NCBI RefSeq assembly: GCF_000423105.1 | Contig: NZ_KE383978.1 | Span: 157,135-221,134 of the forward strand | Reading direction: 5' to 3' | Length of the DNA stretch: 64,000 nucleotides | Origin: Halalkalibacillus halophilus DSM 18494 | GTDB lineage: Bacteria > Bacillota > Bacilli > Bacillales > Alkalibacillaceae | In this document: positions 42,486-50,965 of the stretch, piece after piece | How positions within the stretch are numbered: position 1 is the stretch's first letter | Layout of the letters: the number at the start of each line of letters is the position of its first letter | Notes under the pieces: generated by a model | The model's database searches: none | Seen by the model: the letters and a program-made list of their open reading frames with translations, nothing else | Told to the model about the DNA's origin: nothing | Translations under genes and position numbers: made by a program

Positions 42486-43119
42486 CAAAATCGGTGCATT
42501 ATTAATTCTTTTGGGGATTGCAGCACTGTTTTACCCTAAGCTTGAAACCGTTTATTTGGACTCACGGGAACAGGCAGTGATTGAGGCGTTTGAATCACTC
42601 GATCGAATGGCTATTGCTGAAGAAGTTGAAGACGATGAAGATGAGGAAATGGATCAACTAGTAGATGTAGATGAATTGGAAGAAATAGAAGAAGCAGAAT
42701 CGCACCAAGCAGAGGCAGAAAACAGTGCAGTCGGAATTATTGAAATTAATGCAATTGAGTTGAAGTTACCGATTTTCTCTGGGGTGAGTGAAGACGAGTT
42801 AAAACTTGGAGCTGGATTACTTTCTTTAGATAAAAATGTATTTGAATCTAAAAATATCGGAATCGCTGCTCATCGAAGTCACACATTTGGACGGCAATTT
42901 AACAGACTGGATGAATTAAAAACGGGGGATCACATAGACGTGCAACTTCGTAATCAAATAGAAACTTACGAAGTTTTTCAAACAGAGATTGTAGAACCAA
43001 ATGATTTATCTGTTCTTCAACCGGATGAAGAGGAAGAAGTTATTACTTTAATCACCTGTGAGCCAATGGTTAATCCCACTCATCGTTTAATCGTACAGGC
43101 AAAGAAACATTCAGACTAA
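42475..43119 (+). CDS. Class D sortase
   Basis: 214 aa. An N-terminal membrane helix (residues 5-22) is followed by an acidic linker (about 49-82, mostly D and E) and a sortase domain from about 88. Catalytic residues are H133 in AAHRSHTF, C195 in TLITCEP and R204 in THRLIV. It cleaves LPXTG-like signals and joins the protein to cell-wall precursors. The start lies inside the preceding LPXTG gene. Its stop lies in a terminator shared with the convergent sinR. Confidence 0.9.
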   Translation: MKSNKIGALLILLGIAALFYPKLETVYLDSREQAVIEAFESLDRMAIAEEVEDDEDEEMDQLVDVDELEEIEEAESHQAEAENSAVGIIEINAIELKLPIFSGVSEDELKLGAGLLSLDKNVFESKNIGIAAHRSHTFGRQFNRLDELKTGDHIDVQLRNQIETYEVFQTEIVEPNDLSVLQPDEEEEVITLITCEPMVNPTHRLIVQAKKHSD

Positions 43120-43157
43120 CCGTTCATATTGGGCGGAAGTCTGAATGTTTATTTTTG
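43105..43157. terminator. Bidirectional terminator between sortase and sinR genes
   Basis: Arms AAACATTCAGACT (43105-43117) and AGTCTGAATGTTT (43138-43150) form a 13-bp stem that overlaps both stop codons. TTTATTTTTG follows on the plus strand. Confidence 0.8.
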
Positions 43158-43478
43158 ATCTTTTTTCCACTTGTTGAACTCAAGGAACTCTTTGAACTCT
43201 TCTTTTGATACGCCGGAATTCATTGCTTCTTTGACGAGGTCTTCCCAATCATTATCCAAAGTTTCTTTCTCGTTTTCAGGAGTCGATTCATATAAAAGTT
43301 GGTCGATCGAAACGTTTAGTACATCTGCAACTTTTTCTAGAAATTGAATCGACGGGTTTTGCTGGATATTTCTTTCTAATGCACTTATGTAAGACTTCGC
43401 TACGCCTGCTCGTTCAGCTAACTCTGTTAAGGTTAAGCCTCGGTCTTTACGATATTTTTGTACGCGTTCACCAATCAT
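43149..43478 (-). CDS. sinR: Biofilm master regulator SinR
   Basis: 109 aa, nearly the length of B. subtilis SinR and alike throughout. The N-terminal XRE helix-turn-helix reads MIGERVQKYRKDRGLTLTEL, then AERAGVAKSYISALERN and NPSIQFLEKVADVL. The C-terminal SinI-interaction helices are in DNDWEDLVKEAMNSGVSKEEFKEFLEFNKWKK. SinR represses matrix genes until its antagonist SinI binds it. SinR-type palindromes precede the tasA-like gene 4 kb away. No sinI is visible beside it or elsewhere in the window. Encoded convergent to the matrix operon. Confidence 0.92.
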   Translation of the reverse strand: MIGERVQKYRKDRGLTLTELAERAGVAKSYISALERNIQQNPSIQFLEKVADVLNVSIDQLLYESTPENEKETLDNDWEDLVKEAMNSGVSKEEFKEFLEFNKWKKDQK

Positions 43479-43518
43479 CGATGACTCTCCTTCATAAAAA
43501 CGTATGTCTATATAAATA

Positions 43519-43535
43519 TAGCATAAAATATGCTA
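43519..43535. promoter_or_regulatory. Dyad upstream of sinR
   Basis: TAGCATA-AAA-TATGCTA is a perfect 7-bp inverted repeat in the probable sinR promoter, 41 nt before its start. It is not the GTTCTTT word, so a different regulator may bind here. Confidence 0.4.
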
Positions 43536-43611
43536 ATACATGTTATTATTATGGCGTTTTTAGTGGAAAATCATACCTTCGTATGAGAATTCTGAAATTC
43601 TGAAAAGTGAA

Positions 43612-43640
43612 TTTACACAAAATGGGGAATCTGATATGCT
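43612..43640 (+). promoter_or_regulatory. Promoter of lipM
   Basis: TTTACA (43612-43617), a 17-nt spacer and TATGCT (43635-43640), with a TG extension, lie 71 nt before the start. Confidence 0.6.
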
Positions 43641-43711
43641 ATAGATGTTCATATTAGCCAATTAACGTAGTAAAACATAAGGAATAAATATCACTTGAAG
43701 AGGATGTTTTT

Positions 43712-44530
43712 ATGGATGATTCATGGTATTTCATTCATTCCAAAGCTCATACCCCAGCTTATAATATGGCGTTGGATGAATGTTTATTGGACTGGCATAG
43801 TAAAGGAGAGATTCCACCAGTATTACGCTTTTACACATGGGAGCCAGCGGGTGTTTCTTTAGGATACTTTCAGCAAATAGACGGAAAAATACATACGGAA
43901 AATATTCAGAAGTACGGGTTCGATCTTGTTCGCCGTCTAACTGGGGGACGAGCAGTCTTACATGATCAAGAATTGACCTATAGTATCATCATTTCTGAAG
44001 ATCATCCGTTCATGCCAGCATCTGTAACAGAAGCGTATAAGGTAATTTCACAAGGATTATTAGAGGGCTACCGCTTACTAGGCTTAGAAGCAGAATTAGC
44101 AATTCCAGAAGGGGAGTTGAATCAGACAGGTTCTGCGGTTTGTTTTGATGAACCATCTTGGTATGAGCTCGTGATTGGAGATTTAAAAGCTGCTGGTAGT
44201 GCGCAAACTAGACAAAGAGGAGTCATTTTACAACATGGTTCTGTGCCAGTTTCAACAAATGTAGATGAGCTATTTGACATGTTTGTTTATCCGAATGAGG
44301 ACACAAAGAATCGAGCAAAAGAAGTTTTCAAGAAAAAAGCAACGTCGATTGAACAAGCATTAGGTCGTAAACCAGACATTCGAGAAATAGAAAAAGCTTT
44401 TTATCATGGATTTGAAAAGGGCTTGAAGGTAGAATTAGAGCCTTATCAATTAACGGATGAACAAACAGAAGAAGTAGAGAAGCTAGCGAGAGAAAAGTAT
44501 AGTTCTGATCAATGGAATTATAAACGTTAA
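43712..44530 (+). CDS. lipM: Octanoyl-[GcvH]:protein N-octanoyltransferase LipM
   Basis: 272 aa, BPL/LPL fold. It moves octanoate from acyl-carrier protein to GcvH, the first step in lipoate synthesis in bacilli. RRLTGGRAVLHDQELTYS is the cofactor-binding core, C144 in AVCFDEPSWYELV is the acyl-enzyme cysteine expected for LipM, and AGSAQTRQRGVILQHGS follows. Lipoate-protein ligases share the fold, but the cysteine favours LipM. The neighbouring lipA supports this. Confidence 0.85.
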   Translation: MDDSWYFIHSKAHTPAYNMALDECLLDWHSKGEIPPVLRFYTWEPAGVSLGYFQQIDGKIHTENIQKYGFDLVRRLTGGRAVLHDQELTYSIIISEDHPFMPASVTEAYKVISQGLLEGYRLLGLEAELAIPEGELNQTGSAVCFDEPSWYELVIGDLKAAGSAQTRQRGVILQHGSVPVSTNVDELFDMFVYPNEDTKNRAKEVFKKKATSIEQALGRKPDIREIEKAFYHGFEKGLKVELEPYQLTDEQTEEVEKLAREKYSSDQWNYKR

Positions 44531-44611
44531 TAGAAATCCCAAATTAGTATTATTAATAACTTAATATTAGGTTTTATTATTTTTATAAGTTGATGTGATT
44601 TTGGAAACCTC

Positions 44612-44745
44612 TTATAGAGGAGAGTTGCGTGAAGCGGGGACGCCTGTGGGATCAGCGCAGTCCGAAAATCCATTTTTCTGCAATGCCAATGGAAGAAAAA
44701 TTAGTTGAGGCAAGCCCTACGGCAAGCTTCCGCTTCTAAGCAATT
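44612..44745. repeat. Dispersed Bacillaceae-type repeat between lipM and lipA
   Basis: About 130 GC-richer bases in an AT-rich gap. GAAGCGG (44631-44637) pairs with CCGCTTC, and ATTTTTCT pairs with AGAAAAAT inside. The phrases GGACGCCTGTGGGATCAGCG and GAGGCAAGCCCTACGG resemble a repeat family that I recall between genes in other Bacillaceae. No coding potential. Confidence 0.55.
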
Positions 44746-44799
44746 CGACAGTATCAACATAGAGCTTTAACAAAGAAATAAATTTAAGGGGCTGTTTAT

Positions 44800-45732
44800 A
44801 TGACTGAAAAAAAAGAACGTGTCCGAAAGCCGGAATGGTTAAAAATCAAATTAAACACCAATAAAAACTATATTGGTTTAAAGAAAATGATGCGGGAGAA
44901 AAATTTACATACAGTATGTGAGGAAGCTCGCTGTCCGAATATCCATGAGTGCTGGGCAGTTCGTAAAACAGCTACCTTCATGATCTTAGGGAAAGTCTGT
45001 ACCCGTGGTTGTCGCTTTTGTGCTGTCCAAACTGGCCTACCAACGGAGTTAGACTGGGGCGAGCCAGAGCGTGTTGCGGAGTCTGTAGAAATCATGGGTC
45101 TACGCCATGCGGTTGTTACTGCCGTTGCGCGTGACGACTTAAAAGATGGTGGTGCAGCAATTTTTGCTGAAACGGTAAAAGCAATTCGAAATCGTAATCC
45201 AGGAACAACAGTTGAAGTTCTACCTTCTGATATGAAGGGTGATTATGAAAATATTCGCTTGTTAATGGATGCGGGACCGGATATTTTTAACCATAACGTC
45301 GAAACAGTTCGTCGCTTAACTCCTACTGTCCGCTCACGTGCAACCTATGATCGATCGTTAACCTTATTAAAACGCGTAAAAGAAATTGCACCTGATACAC
45401 CAACGAAATCCAGTATCATGGTCGGGTTAGGGGAAACGAAAGAAGAACTTCTAGAAACGATGGACGATCTATTAGCACACGATGTGGATATTTTAACAAT
45501 CGGTCAATACTTACAGCCTACTAGAAATCATCTAGAAGTAGTCCGTTACTATGAACCAAAAGAATTCGCGGAACTAAGAAAAATCGCCTTTCAAAAAGGG
45601 TTCCAGCATTGCCAATCTGCACCTTTAGTACGCTCTTCGTATCACGCTGACGAACAAGTAAGTGAAGCATCAAAGCGTCGTCGAGAGCAGTATGAGGAGA
45701 ATTATATTCAAAATCAACCAGTAACAAAATAA
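44800..45732 (+). CDS. lipA: Lipoyl synthase
   Basis: 310-aa radical SAM enzyme that inserts two sulfurs into protein-bound octanoyl groups. The auxiliary cluster cysteines are C40, C45 and C51 in CEEARCPNIHEC, and the radical SAM cluster cysteines are C67, C71 and C74 in CTRGCRFC. The substrate GcvH is octanoylated by LipM, encoded upstream. AAGGGG lies before the ATG. Confidence 0.97.
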   Translation: MTEKKERVRKPEWLKIKLNTNKNYIGLKKMMREKNLHTVCEEARCPNIHECWAVRKTATFMILGKVCTRGCRFCAVQTGLPTELDWGEPERVAESVEIMGLRHAVVTAVARDDLKDGGAAIFAETVKAIRNRNPGTTVEVLPSDMKGDYENIRLLMDAGPDIFNHNVETVRRLTPTVRSRATYDRSLTLLKRVKEIAPDTPTKSSIMVGLGETKEELLETMDDLLAHDVDILTIGQYLQPTRNHLEVVRYYEPKEFAELRKIAFQKGFQHCQSAPLVRSSYHADEQVSEASKRRREQYEENYIQNQPVTK

Positions 45733-45738
45733 GACACT

Positions 45739-45774
45739 AAAAAACCTCCGATGGCTATGTAGCTTTCGGAGGTT
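45739..45774. terminator. Bidirectional terminator after lipA
   Basis: A 9-bp perfect stem, AACCTCCGA/TCGGAGGTT, has an A run on the left that gives a good T run for the minus-strand gene. The plus-strand tail is weaker. Confidence 0.75.
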
Positions 45775-45868
45775 AGTTTATATATCTAATGTTATGAAAT
45801 CCCTTTAAAACCTGTCGATCGCTTCTCGCTTAAATTCGCTCTTTTTCACGATCGTATCATTCCGTTTT

Positions 45869-46174
45869 TTAGTTGTTCGTGCGGTCGGTTAGCTTTACTA
45901 ATACATGTGCGATTTTATCGCGCTCATCTTCATTTGCTACGTTCCACATTTCATTTAATAGATACTCTTCACGGTTTCTAGGTACTTCGTTCTTTGCAAG
46001 GTAATCAGCGATCTTCTTAGCGTATTTAGTTAAGGAAGAGTCGTCCATTCCTAACTTCTCGCCTTTTTCAACCTTGTCACCTAAATAATCCTTGAAATAT
46101 TGGAAGTTTTCCATTAATTCATCTTTTTTCTCTTCTTTCATCTTACTTACTTTTTCTTCTGGATTTTCAGCCAC
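45869..46174 (-). CDS. DUF3243 protein (YmfJ-like)
   Basis: 101 aa, soluble and highly charged. FQYFKDYLGDKVEKGEKLGMDDSSLTKYAKKIADYLAKNEVPRNREEYLLNEMWNVA matches the DUF3243 family, known in bacilli as YmfJ, with no known function. GGAG lies at good spacing before the start. Single gene ending at the terminator it shares with lipA. Confidence 0.85.
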   Translation of the reverse strand: MAENPEEKVSKMKEEKKDELMENFQYFKDYLGDKVEKGEKLGMDDSSLTKYAKKIADYLAKNEVPRNREEYLLNEMWNVANEDERDKIAHVLVKLTDRTNN

Positions 46175-46276
46175 TGCCTAAACTCCTTTCAAATTTATTT
46201 CCCAACTGCGTCTAATAAATGGGTACCCGACACACACAATGTTAAACATCAACTGATTTGGGAATGTTTAAAAAAA

Positions 46277-47887
46277 TTACGTTTCTCTTCCTTCAGAGTC
46301 TTGGCCGAGGACAGATTTTTCTTTATTGGTATTTAAATGATTTTCATAAATAACATCGTGCACATCTTTATAGGAAACTTGCTTGTCTGTTATTTGGGTC
46401 GGTGCTTCGAGTCCTGTTGCAGCAGCAATATTGAATAATCCTTCACGCATTGCAACAATAAAGTTTGTCACACGGTATGATTTTTCTTCTACATATAAAG
46501 CTTCCTGTAACTTCGGATCAGTTGTTGCAACACCAACCGGACAGTTATTGGTATGGCAAACCTGCGCCATTATACAACCGACTGTGATCATGAAGGCTCT
46601 GGCTACTTGTACTAGATCTGCTCCTAAAGCAAGCGCAATTGCGACTTTATCAGGGGTGAATAGTTTACCAGAAGCAATTATTTTTAATTGATCACGTACG
46701 CCTTCTTCCACCAATGCTTCATGTAAAATAGGGATAGCTGATCTTACCGGAAAGCCGACACTATCTGCTAACTCTTGGAAACTAGCTCCTGTTCCGCCTT
46801 CTCCACCATCAATACTAATGAAGTCTGGTGAAATTCCGGTTTCCTTAATTGCTTTTGCTAGATTACGTACATCTTTGACTTGTCCAATTACAATTTTGAT
46901 TCCTACTGGTAGGCCAGAAACATCACGAATCTTTTCTATAAAATCTAACATGGAATAGACGTCATCAAATTCCTTGAATCTATTAGGACTGTCTACAGAT
47001 TGCCAAGGTTCAATATTTCGCATTCTAGCAACTTCAGGATTTACTTTTCTAGCTTCTACGTGACCACCACGTGTTTTTGCACCTTGTGCTAGCTTTAGTT
47101 CGAAAGCTTTAACTGGTTCTAAAGCAGATTTACGTTTAAGCTCTTCCCAAGAAAATTCTCCTTCTTTCGTACGAACACCAAACAGGCCAGGACCAATTTG
47201 CATGATTAAGTCGACATTTCCTTCTAAATGATAGTCGGAAATTCCACCCTCTCCGGTATTCATCCAAGTTCCACCTGCTCTTGCTAAACCTGTGGAGAGA
47301 GCACTTATGGCTCGGTTACCTAACGCTCCATAACTCATTCCACCCATACCAACAATTCCTTTTACGCGAAATGGATTGCGTGTACTTTCTCCAATAACGA
47401 CCTCGTGTTCTTCATCTAATAAGAAAGGGTCGTAATCTGTTTCTTGTCGATGCTCTTTTCTTGAAAATAAGTATTCTTTATCAATATGATAAACAAAGGA
47501 AGAAATCGTGTGCTCTTTAGAGATTGCAAGTTCTGTAGTTAATTTTGGGAACATAGAGTTCTGAATAAAGTACCCAGGCTCATTAAAATCTCTTTTGGAA
47601 CCAAAGCTGACCATTCTTTTTCGGTATTTTGCCGGTAAGACAATGTCCATGTAATCTTTTCTTGAAAATGGTTTTCCATCATTATCTCCAGTAAATAAGT
47701 ACTGTCGAAGTTCTGGACCCATGTTTTCAAATAGGTAACGTAATCTTCCTACTACAGGGTAATTATTAAGTACGGAATGTCGCTTTTGATTCCGATCGAC
47801 GAAAAAAGAATAGGCTAAGAAAATCCCTGGTATGACAAGGATAATTAAGATGATAATTAATAATATGACAGATGTAATTTCAGCCAT
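46277..47887 (-). CDS. Membrane-anchored FMN-binding glutamate synthase-like protein (YerD-like)
   Basis: 536 aa. An N-terminal helix (residues 8-28) anchors it, and the rest is the glutamate synthase FMN/Fe-S domain: GIVGMGGMSYGALGNRAISALS, MQIGPGLFGVR, DFISIDGGEGGTGASFQELAD. Cysteines in VGCIMAQVCHTNNCPVG form the [3Fe-4S] site. The glutaminase and NADPH subunits of true glutamate synthase are absent. The protein matches the stand-alone YerD type of bacilli, whose physiological reaction is unsettled. Monocistronic; GGAGGGG before the start. Confidence 0.88.
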   Translation of the reverse strand: MAEITSVILLIIILIILVIPGIFLAYSFFVDRNQKRHSVLNNYPVVGRLRYLFENMGPELRQYLFTGDNDGKPFSRKDYMDIVLPAKYRKRMVSFGSKRDFNEPGYFIQNSMFPKLTTELAISKEHTISSFVYHIDKEYLFSRKEHRQETDYDPFLLDEEHEVVIGESTRNPFRVKGIVGMGGMSYGALGNRAISALSTGLARAGGTWMNTGEGGISDYHLEGNVDLIMQIGPGLFGVRTKEGEFSWEELKRKSALEPVKAFELKLAQGAKTRGGHVEARKVNPEVARMRNIEPWQSVDSPNRFKEFDDVYSMLDFIEKIRDVSGLPVGIKIVIGQVKDVRNLAKAIKETGISPDFISIDGGEGGTGASFQELADSVGFPVRSAIPILHEALVEEGVRDQLKIIASGKLFTPDKVAIALALGADLVQVARAFMITVGCIMAQVCHTNNCPVGVATTDPKLQEALYVEEKSYRVTNFIVAMREGLFNIAAATGLEAPTQITDKQVSYKDVHDVIYENHLNTNKEKSVLGQDSEGRET

Positions 47888-48109
47888 TGACTCCCCTCCA
47901 ATTCGTTATTATAATTGCTAGATGATTTGCGCCAAAAATAATTGGTAGCATACTTTAGTTACATATACCACAAATGAAAGATGTTTAAGCTGGAATTTTT
48001 TGTGTTGTAGGCAAATGGAACGATAAAAAATAAACTATCGTGTAAGATATAGGTCTAGCATGTGAAAAGATGCACGAAATAGCCAGGAGCTTTGTAAGGG
48101 GGTTTTAAA

Positions 48110-49894
48110 ATGGATAATTTACTAATGGTTTTAATGTTGATCGGGTTCTTAGGTGTTGCCTCACAATGGATGGCCTGGCGTTTTCGCCTCCCTGCTATTG
48201 TAATGATGTCGATTGTTGGTTTATTGGCAGGTCCTATATTAGGGGTAATTAATCCGGAGCAAGAATTGGGTGATCTTTATGGTCCGATGATTTCGATTGC
48301 AGTCGGGATTATATTATTTGAAGGAAGTCTAAATCTTGATTTTCGAGAAATTAAGGGAATGCGTAAACCAGTTTATCGAATCGTAACAATTGGAGCATTT
48401 CTAGCTTGGATTTTTGGATCATTGGCTGCTCACTATGTTGCTGGGCTTTCTTGGGCAGTGGCGTTTGTTATTGGTGGTATTTTTATTGTTACAGGTCCAA
48501 CTGTAATCCTACCGCTACTTAGACAGGCAAAACTGAAGCCGAGAGCTGCTGCGGTGCTTAAATGGGAAGGGATTATTGTAGATCCTTTTGGTGCGCTTCT
48601 AGCAGTATTTGCTTTTGAATTTATTAAGTTTCTAACCATGACAGATGTTACTTATATCGCAGTTCTTCTTTTCTTAGGAGCGTCTGTGATTGCCGCTATT
48701 ATTGGAGTGATATTAGGGTATGGAATTGGTTGGTCATTTGAAAATGGTTTAGTACCAGAATTTCTAAAATCACCGGTTGTGTTAGTTGCGGTAATTCTTG
48801 CTTTCGCGTTGAGTGATTTCATTATGCACGAAACAGGATTATTAGCTGTAACGGTGATGGGGATGACGATTGCCAATATGCATATAACCTCGATTGGTGA
48901 TATGCGTCACTTTAAAGAGAATATATCTATATTGCTGATTTCTGTTATCTTTATTATGCTAACTGCATCCTTAACAAGAGAAACATTACTTTCGATTTTT
49001 ACATGGGAAATTATCGTGTTCATTCTAATGATGTTGTTTGTTATTCGACCGTTGACAATTTTCCTGTCGACAATCGGAACCAATTTAGAATTCAGGGAAA
49101 AGTTATTAGTTGGTTGGATTGCACCTCGGGGAATCGTCGCACTCACTGTCTCTGCATATTTCGCAGGAGTGTTAACGGAAGCTGGTTTTGAAGATGCTGA
49201 AATTTTAACATCACTTACATTCGGGTTGGTGTTTAGTACTGTAGTTGCTCACGGTTTCACAATCGGATGGTTATCGAGAAAATTAGGGTTATCCACCGAG
49301 AGTAAACCGGGAGTGTTAATGGTAGGTTCTAATAAATTCTCAGCTAACTTAGCGAAAACACTGAAAGAGTTAAATGTACCGGTGTTAATTATGGATGCTT
49401 CTTGGAGTAGACTCTCACACGCGAAAAGGTTAGATGTCCCACATGAATATGGAGAGATTTTATCTGAACAAACGGACTATCAAGTGGATATGACGCCTTA
49501 TGAATATATTATAAGTCTGACAGAATATGATTCATATAATACGTTAGTGAGCTCCACATTCAAGCCAACGTTTGGGCGCGAGCATTTGTTCCAATTGCCA
49601 CTCCAAATTAATCAAGGGGACACACTAGAGGATGTAAGTAAACACATCAGTGGTAATACCTTGTTTGACGGAGAAGTAACATGGACGAAACTGAACGAAA
49701 AAATAAATCAAGGATATAAATTTAAAAAGACTACTATTACAAAAGACTATCCTTATAAGAACTTTTTAGCTGATCGAGAAGAAGAGGATGTACTGCTTCT
49801 AATTATTCGAAGTGGAGGCGGCCTCGATTTCTATTCACCAACAGTAGAGATGGTTGCAGACCCTGGTGATCAGGTAATTAGCTTATCCAAATAA
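48110..49894 (+). CDS. CPA-family Na+(K+)/H+ antiporter with C-terminal regulatory domain
   Basis: 594 aa. About 12-13 membrane helices fill residues 1-395, with the ion-binding region in KWEGIIVDPFGALLAVFAF and the further motif WIAPRGIVALTVSAYFAG. Residues 400-594 are a cytosolic part starting GVLMVGSNKFSANLAKTLKEL, like a TrkA-N/RCK nucleotide-binding domain, although the glycine motif is incomplete. Such carriers export sodium or potassium in exchange for protons, fitting a salty or alkaline habitat. Which cation is moved is not determined. Confidence 0.88.
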   Translation: MDNLLMVLMLIGFLGVASQWMAWRFRLPAIVMMSIVGLLAGPILGVINPEQELGDLYGPMISIAVGIILFEGSLNLDFREIKGMRKPVYRIVTIGAFLAWIFGSLAAHYVAGLSWAVAFVIGGIFIVTGPTVILPLLRQAKLKPRAAAVLKWEGIIVDPFGALLAVFAFEFIKFLTMTDVTYIAVLLFLGASVIAAIIGVILGYGIGWSFENGLVPEFLKSPVVLVAVILAFALSDFIMHETGLLAVTVMGMTIANMHITSIGDMRHFKENISILLISVIFIMLTASLTRETLLSIFTWEIIVFILMMLFVIRPLTIFLSTIGTNLEFREKLLVGWIAPRGIVALTVSAYFAGVLTEAGFEDAEILTSLTFGLVFSTVVAHGFTIGWLSRKLGLSTESKPGVLMVGSNKFSANLAKTLKELNVPVLIMDASWSRLSHAKRLDVPHEYGEILSEQTDYQVDMTPYEYIISLTEYDSYNTLVSSTFKPTFGREHLFQLPLQINQGDTLEDVSKHISGNTLFDGEVTWTKLNEKINQGYKFKKTTITKDYPYKNFLADREEEDVLLLIIRSGGGLDFYSPTVEMVADPGDQVISLSK

Positions 49895-49899
49895 TAAAG

Positions 49900-49940
49900 A
49901 AGCCTCCAGTTAGTTAGAACTAGCTGGAGGCTTTATTTAT
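49900..49940 (+). terminator. Terminator of the antiporter gene
   Basis: Stem AAGCCTCCAG/CTGGAGGCTT, extended inward by TAGTT/AACTA, then TTATTTATT. Confidence 0.88.
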
Positions 49941-50335
49941 TGCCCTGAAGCCAGATTTATGCTAAAATTTTTGTATAATTCAGAAAAAAGTAATCACTTT
50001 GACATTGTTCTGTAATACGTTATCATAAGTGGACAACTGGTCATTATATTTTTTAAATATATTAATAATCGGTGTTACTTGAGTTGAAAATGAAAGTCAA
50101 ACTGCAAATTTAAAGGATTCATCATTATTTGCAAGCAAAGAAAAAGATAAAAGAGAATAATAATAACTATTTATACTTGAGTATCGCATAAGGCAAATAA
50201 TTGTATTATTTGTAACAATACACGACTTGTAGCCCCTTGCAATTATTAGGTACGATTAACCTGATACATTCTGCGCTATAATAACTAAGCATTCCATTTC
50301 GTGCTTCATGTCTTAAGTGACAAAGGAGGAACACG
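49941..50335. other. AT-rich control region before the TRAP operon
   Basis: No gene. It holds a good promoter at 49999-50026, an inverted repeat TGTATT-N9-AATACA (50202-50222) that could be an operator, and a second -10-like TATAAT at 50277-50282 with a poor -35. If the first promoter is used, the leader is about 300 nt long. The regulator is not in the window. Confidence 0.5.
49999..50026 (+). promoter_or_regulatory. Sigma-A promoter upstream of the TRAP operon
   Basis: A perfect TTGACA (49999-50004), a 16-nt spacer and TATCAT (50021-50026). Confidence 0.55.
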
Positions 50336-50941
50336 GTGAAAAATCAGTCGATCTTTAGCAATCCTTTTTTTCAAACAGTAGGAAAAATCATTCGAGCAAT
50401 TGACAAAGGACTATTGAAGTTAGAAGAATTTATTTTGAGTGCAGCAGTGATTGTCATAGCTGTGATGATTGCCGGAAATGTCATAAGCCGAGAAATTTTT
50501 GGACCGAGTATTTGGTTCCATGCAGAGGTTTCTAGATTTGCGGTAGTTATTGCAACATTTATGGGAATTAGTTATGCCGCACGCAAAGGTAGACATATTA
50601 GCATGTCAGCAATTTATGACACCGTTCCGTTTAAAGTCAGGAAAGTAATGGCGATCTTCATTCCAGCGCTTACAGCGGTAGCATTATTTTACTTAAGTTA
50701 CGTATCCTTTATTTACGTACAATCGGTTTTTGAAACAGGAAGAACTACTACTTCTTTAGAAGTTCCATTGTGGTGGATGTACATGTTCATCCCACTTGGT
50801 TTCTTTACTGGGGCAATTCAGTTTTTACGTAACATGATTGTGAATTTAACAAACGAAGAAGTTTACATTGGTACAGACGTAAAAGATTACAACGATATAG
50901 AACCAGAAAAACGTGAGCTTGACGACAACTTGCAAGCATAA
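50336..50941 (+). CDS. dctQ: TRAP transporter small permease (DctQ)
   Basis: 201 aa, GTG start after AAAGGAGG. Four membrane helices of the DctQ family, with NVISREIFGPSIWFHAEVSRFAVVIATFMGISYAARKGRHISM as the conserved core. It supports the large permease encoded 24 nt downstream. TRAP systems import organic acids or related anions using the sodium gradient. The charged C-terminus ends in the cytosol. Confidence 0.88.
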   Translation: MKNQSIFSNPFFQTVGKIIRAIDKGLLKLEEFILSAAVIVIAVMIAGNVISREIFGPSIWFHAEVSRFAVVIATFMGISYAARKGRHISMSAIYDTVPFKVRKVMAIFIPALTAVALFYLSYVSFIYVQSVFETGRTTTSLEVPLWWMYMFIPLGFFTGAIQFLRNMIVNLTNEEVYIGTDVKDYNDIEPEKRELDDNLQA

Positions 50942-50965
50942 AAATAATAAAGCGAGGAAAAAATC

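Noticed and set aside
45869..46276. Long-range inverted repeat TTCCCAA/TTGGGAA with a GGGTACCC palindrome near 46200-46265
   Set aside because: The arms are short and distant and no T run follows, so I do not call a terminator for the YerD-like gene.
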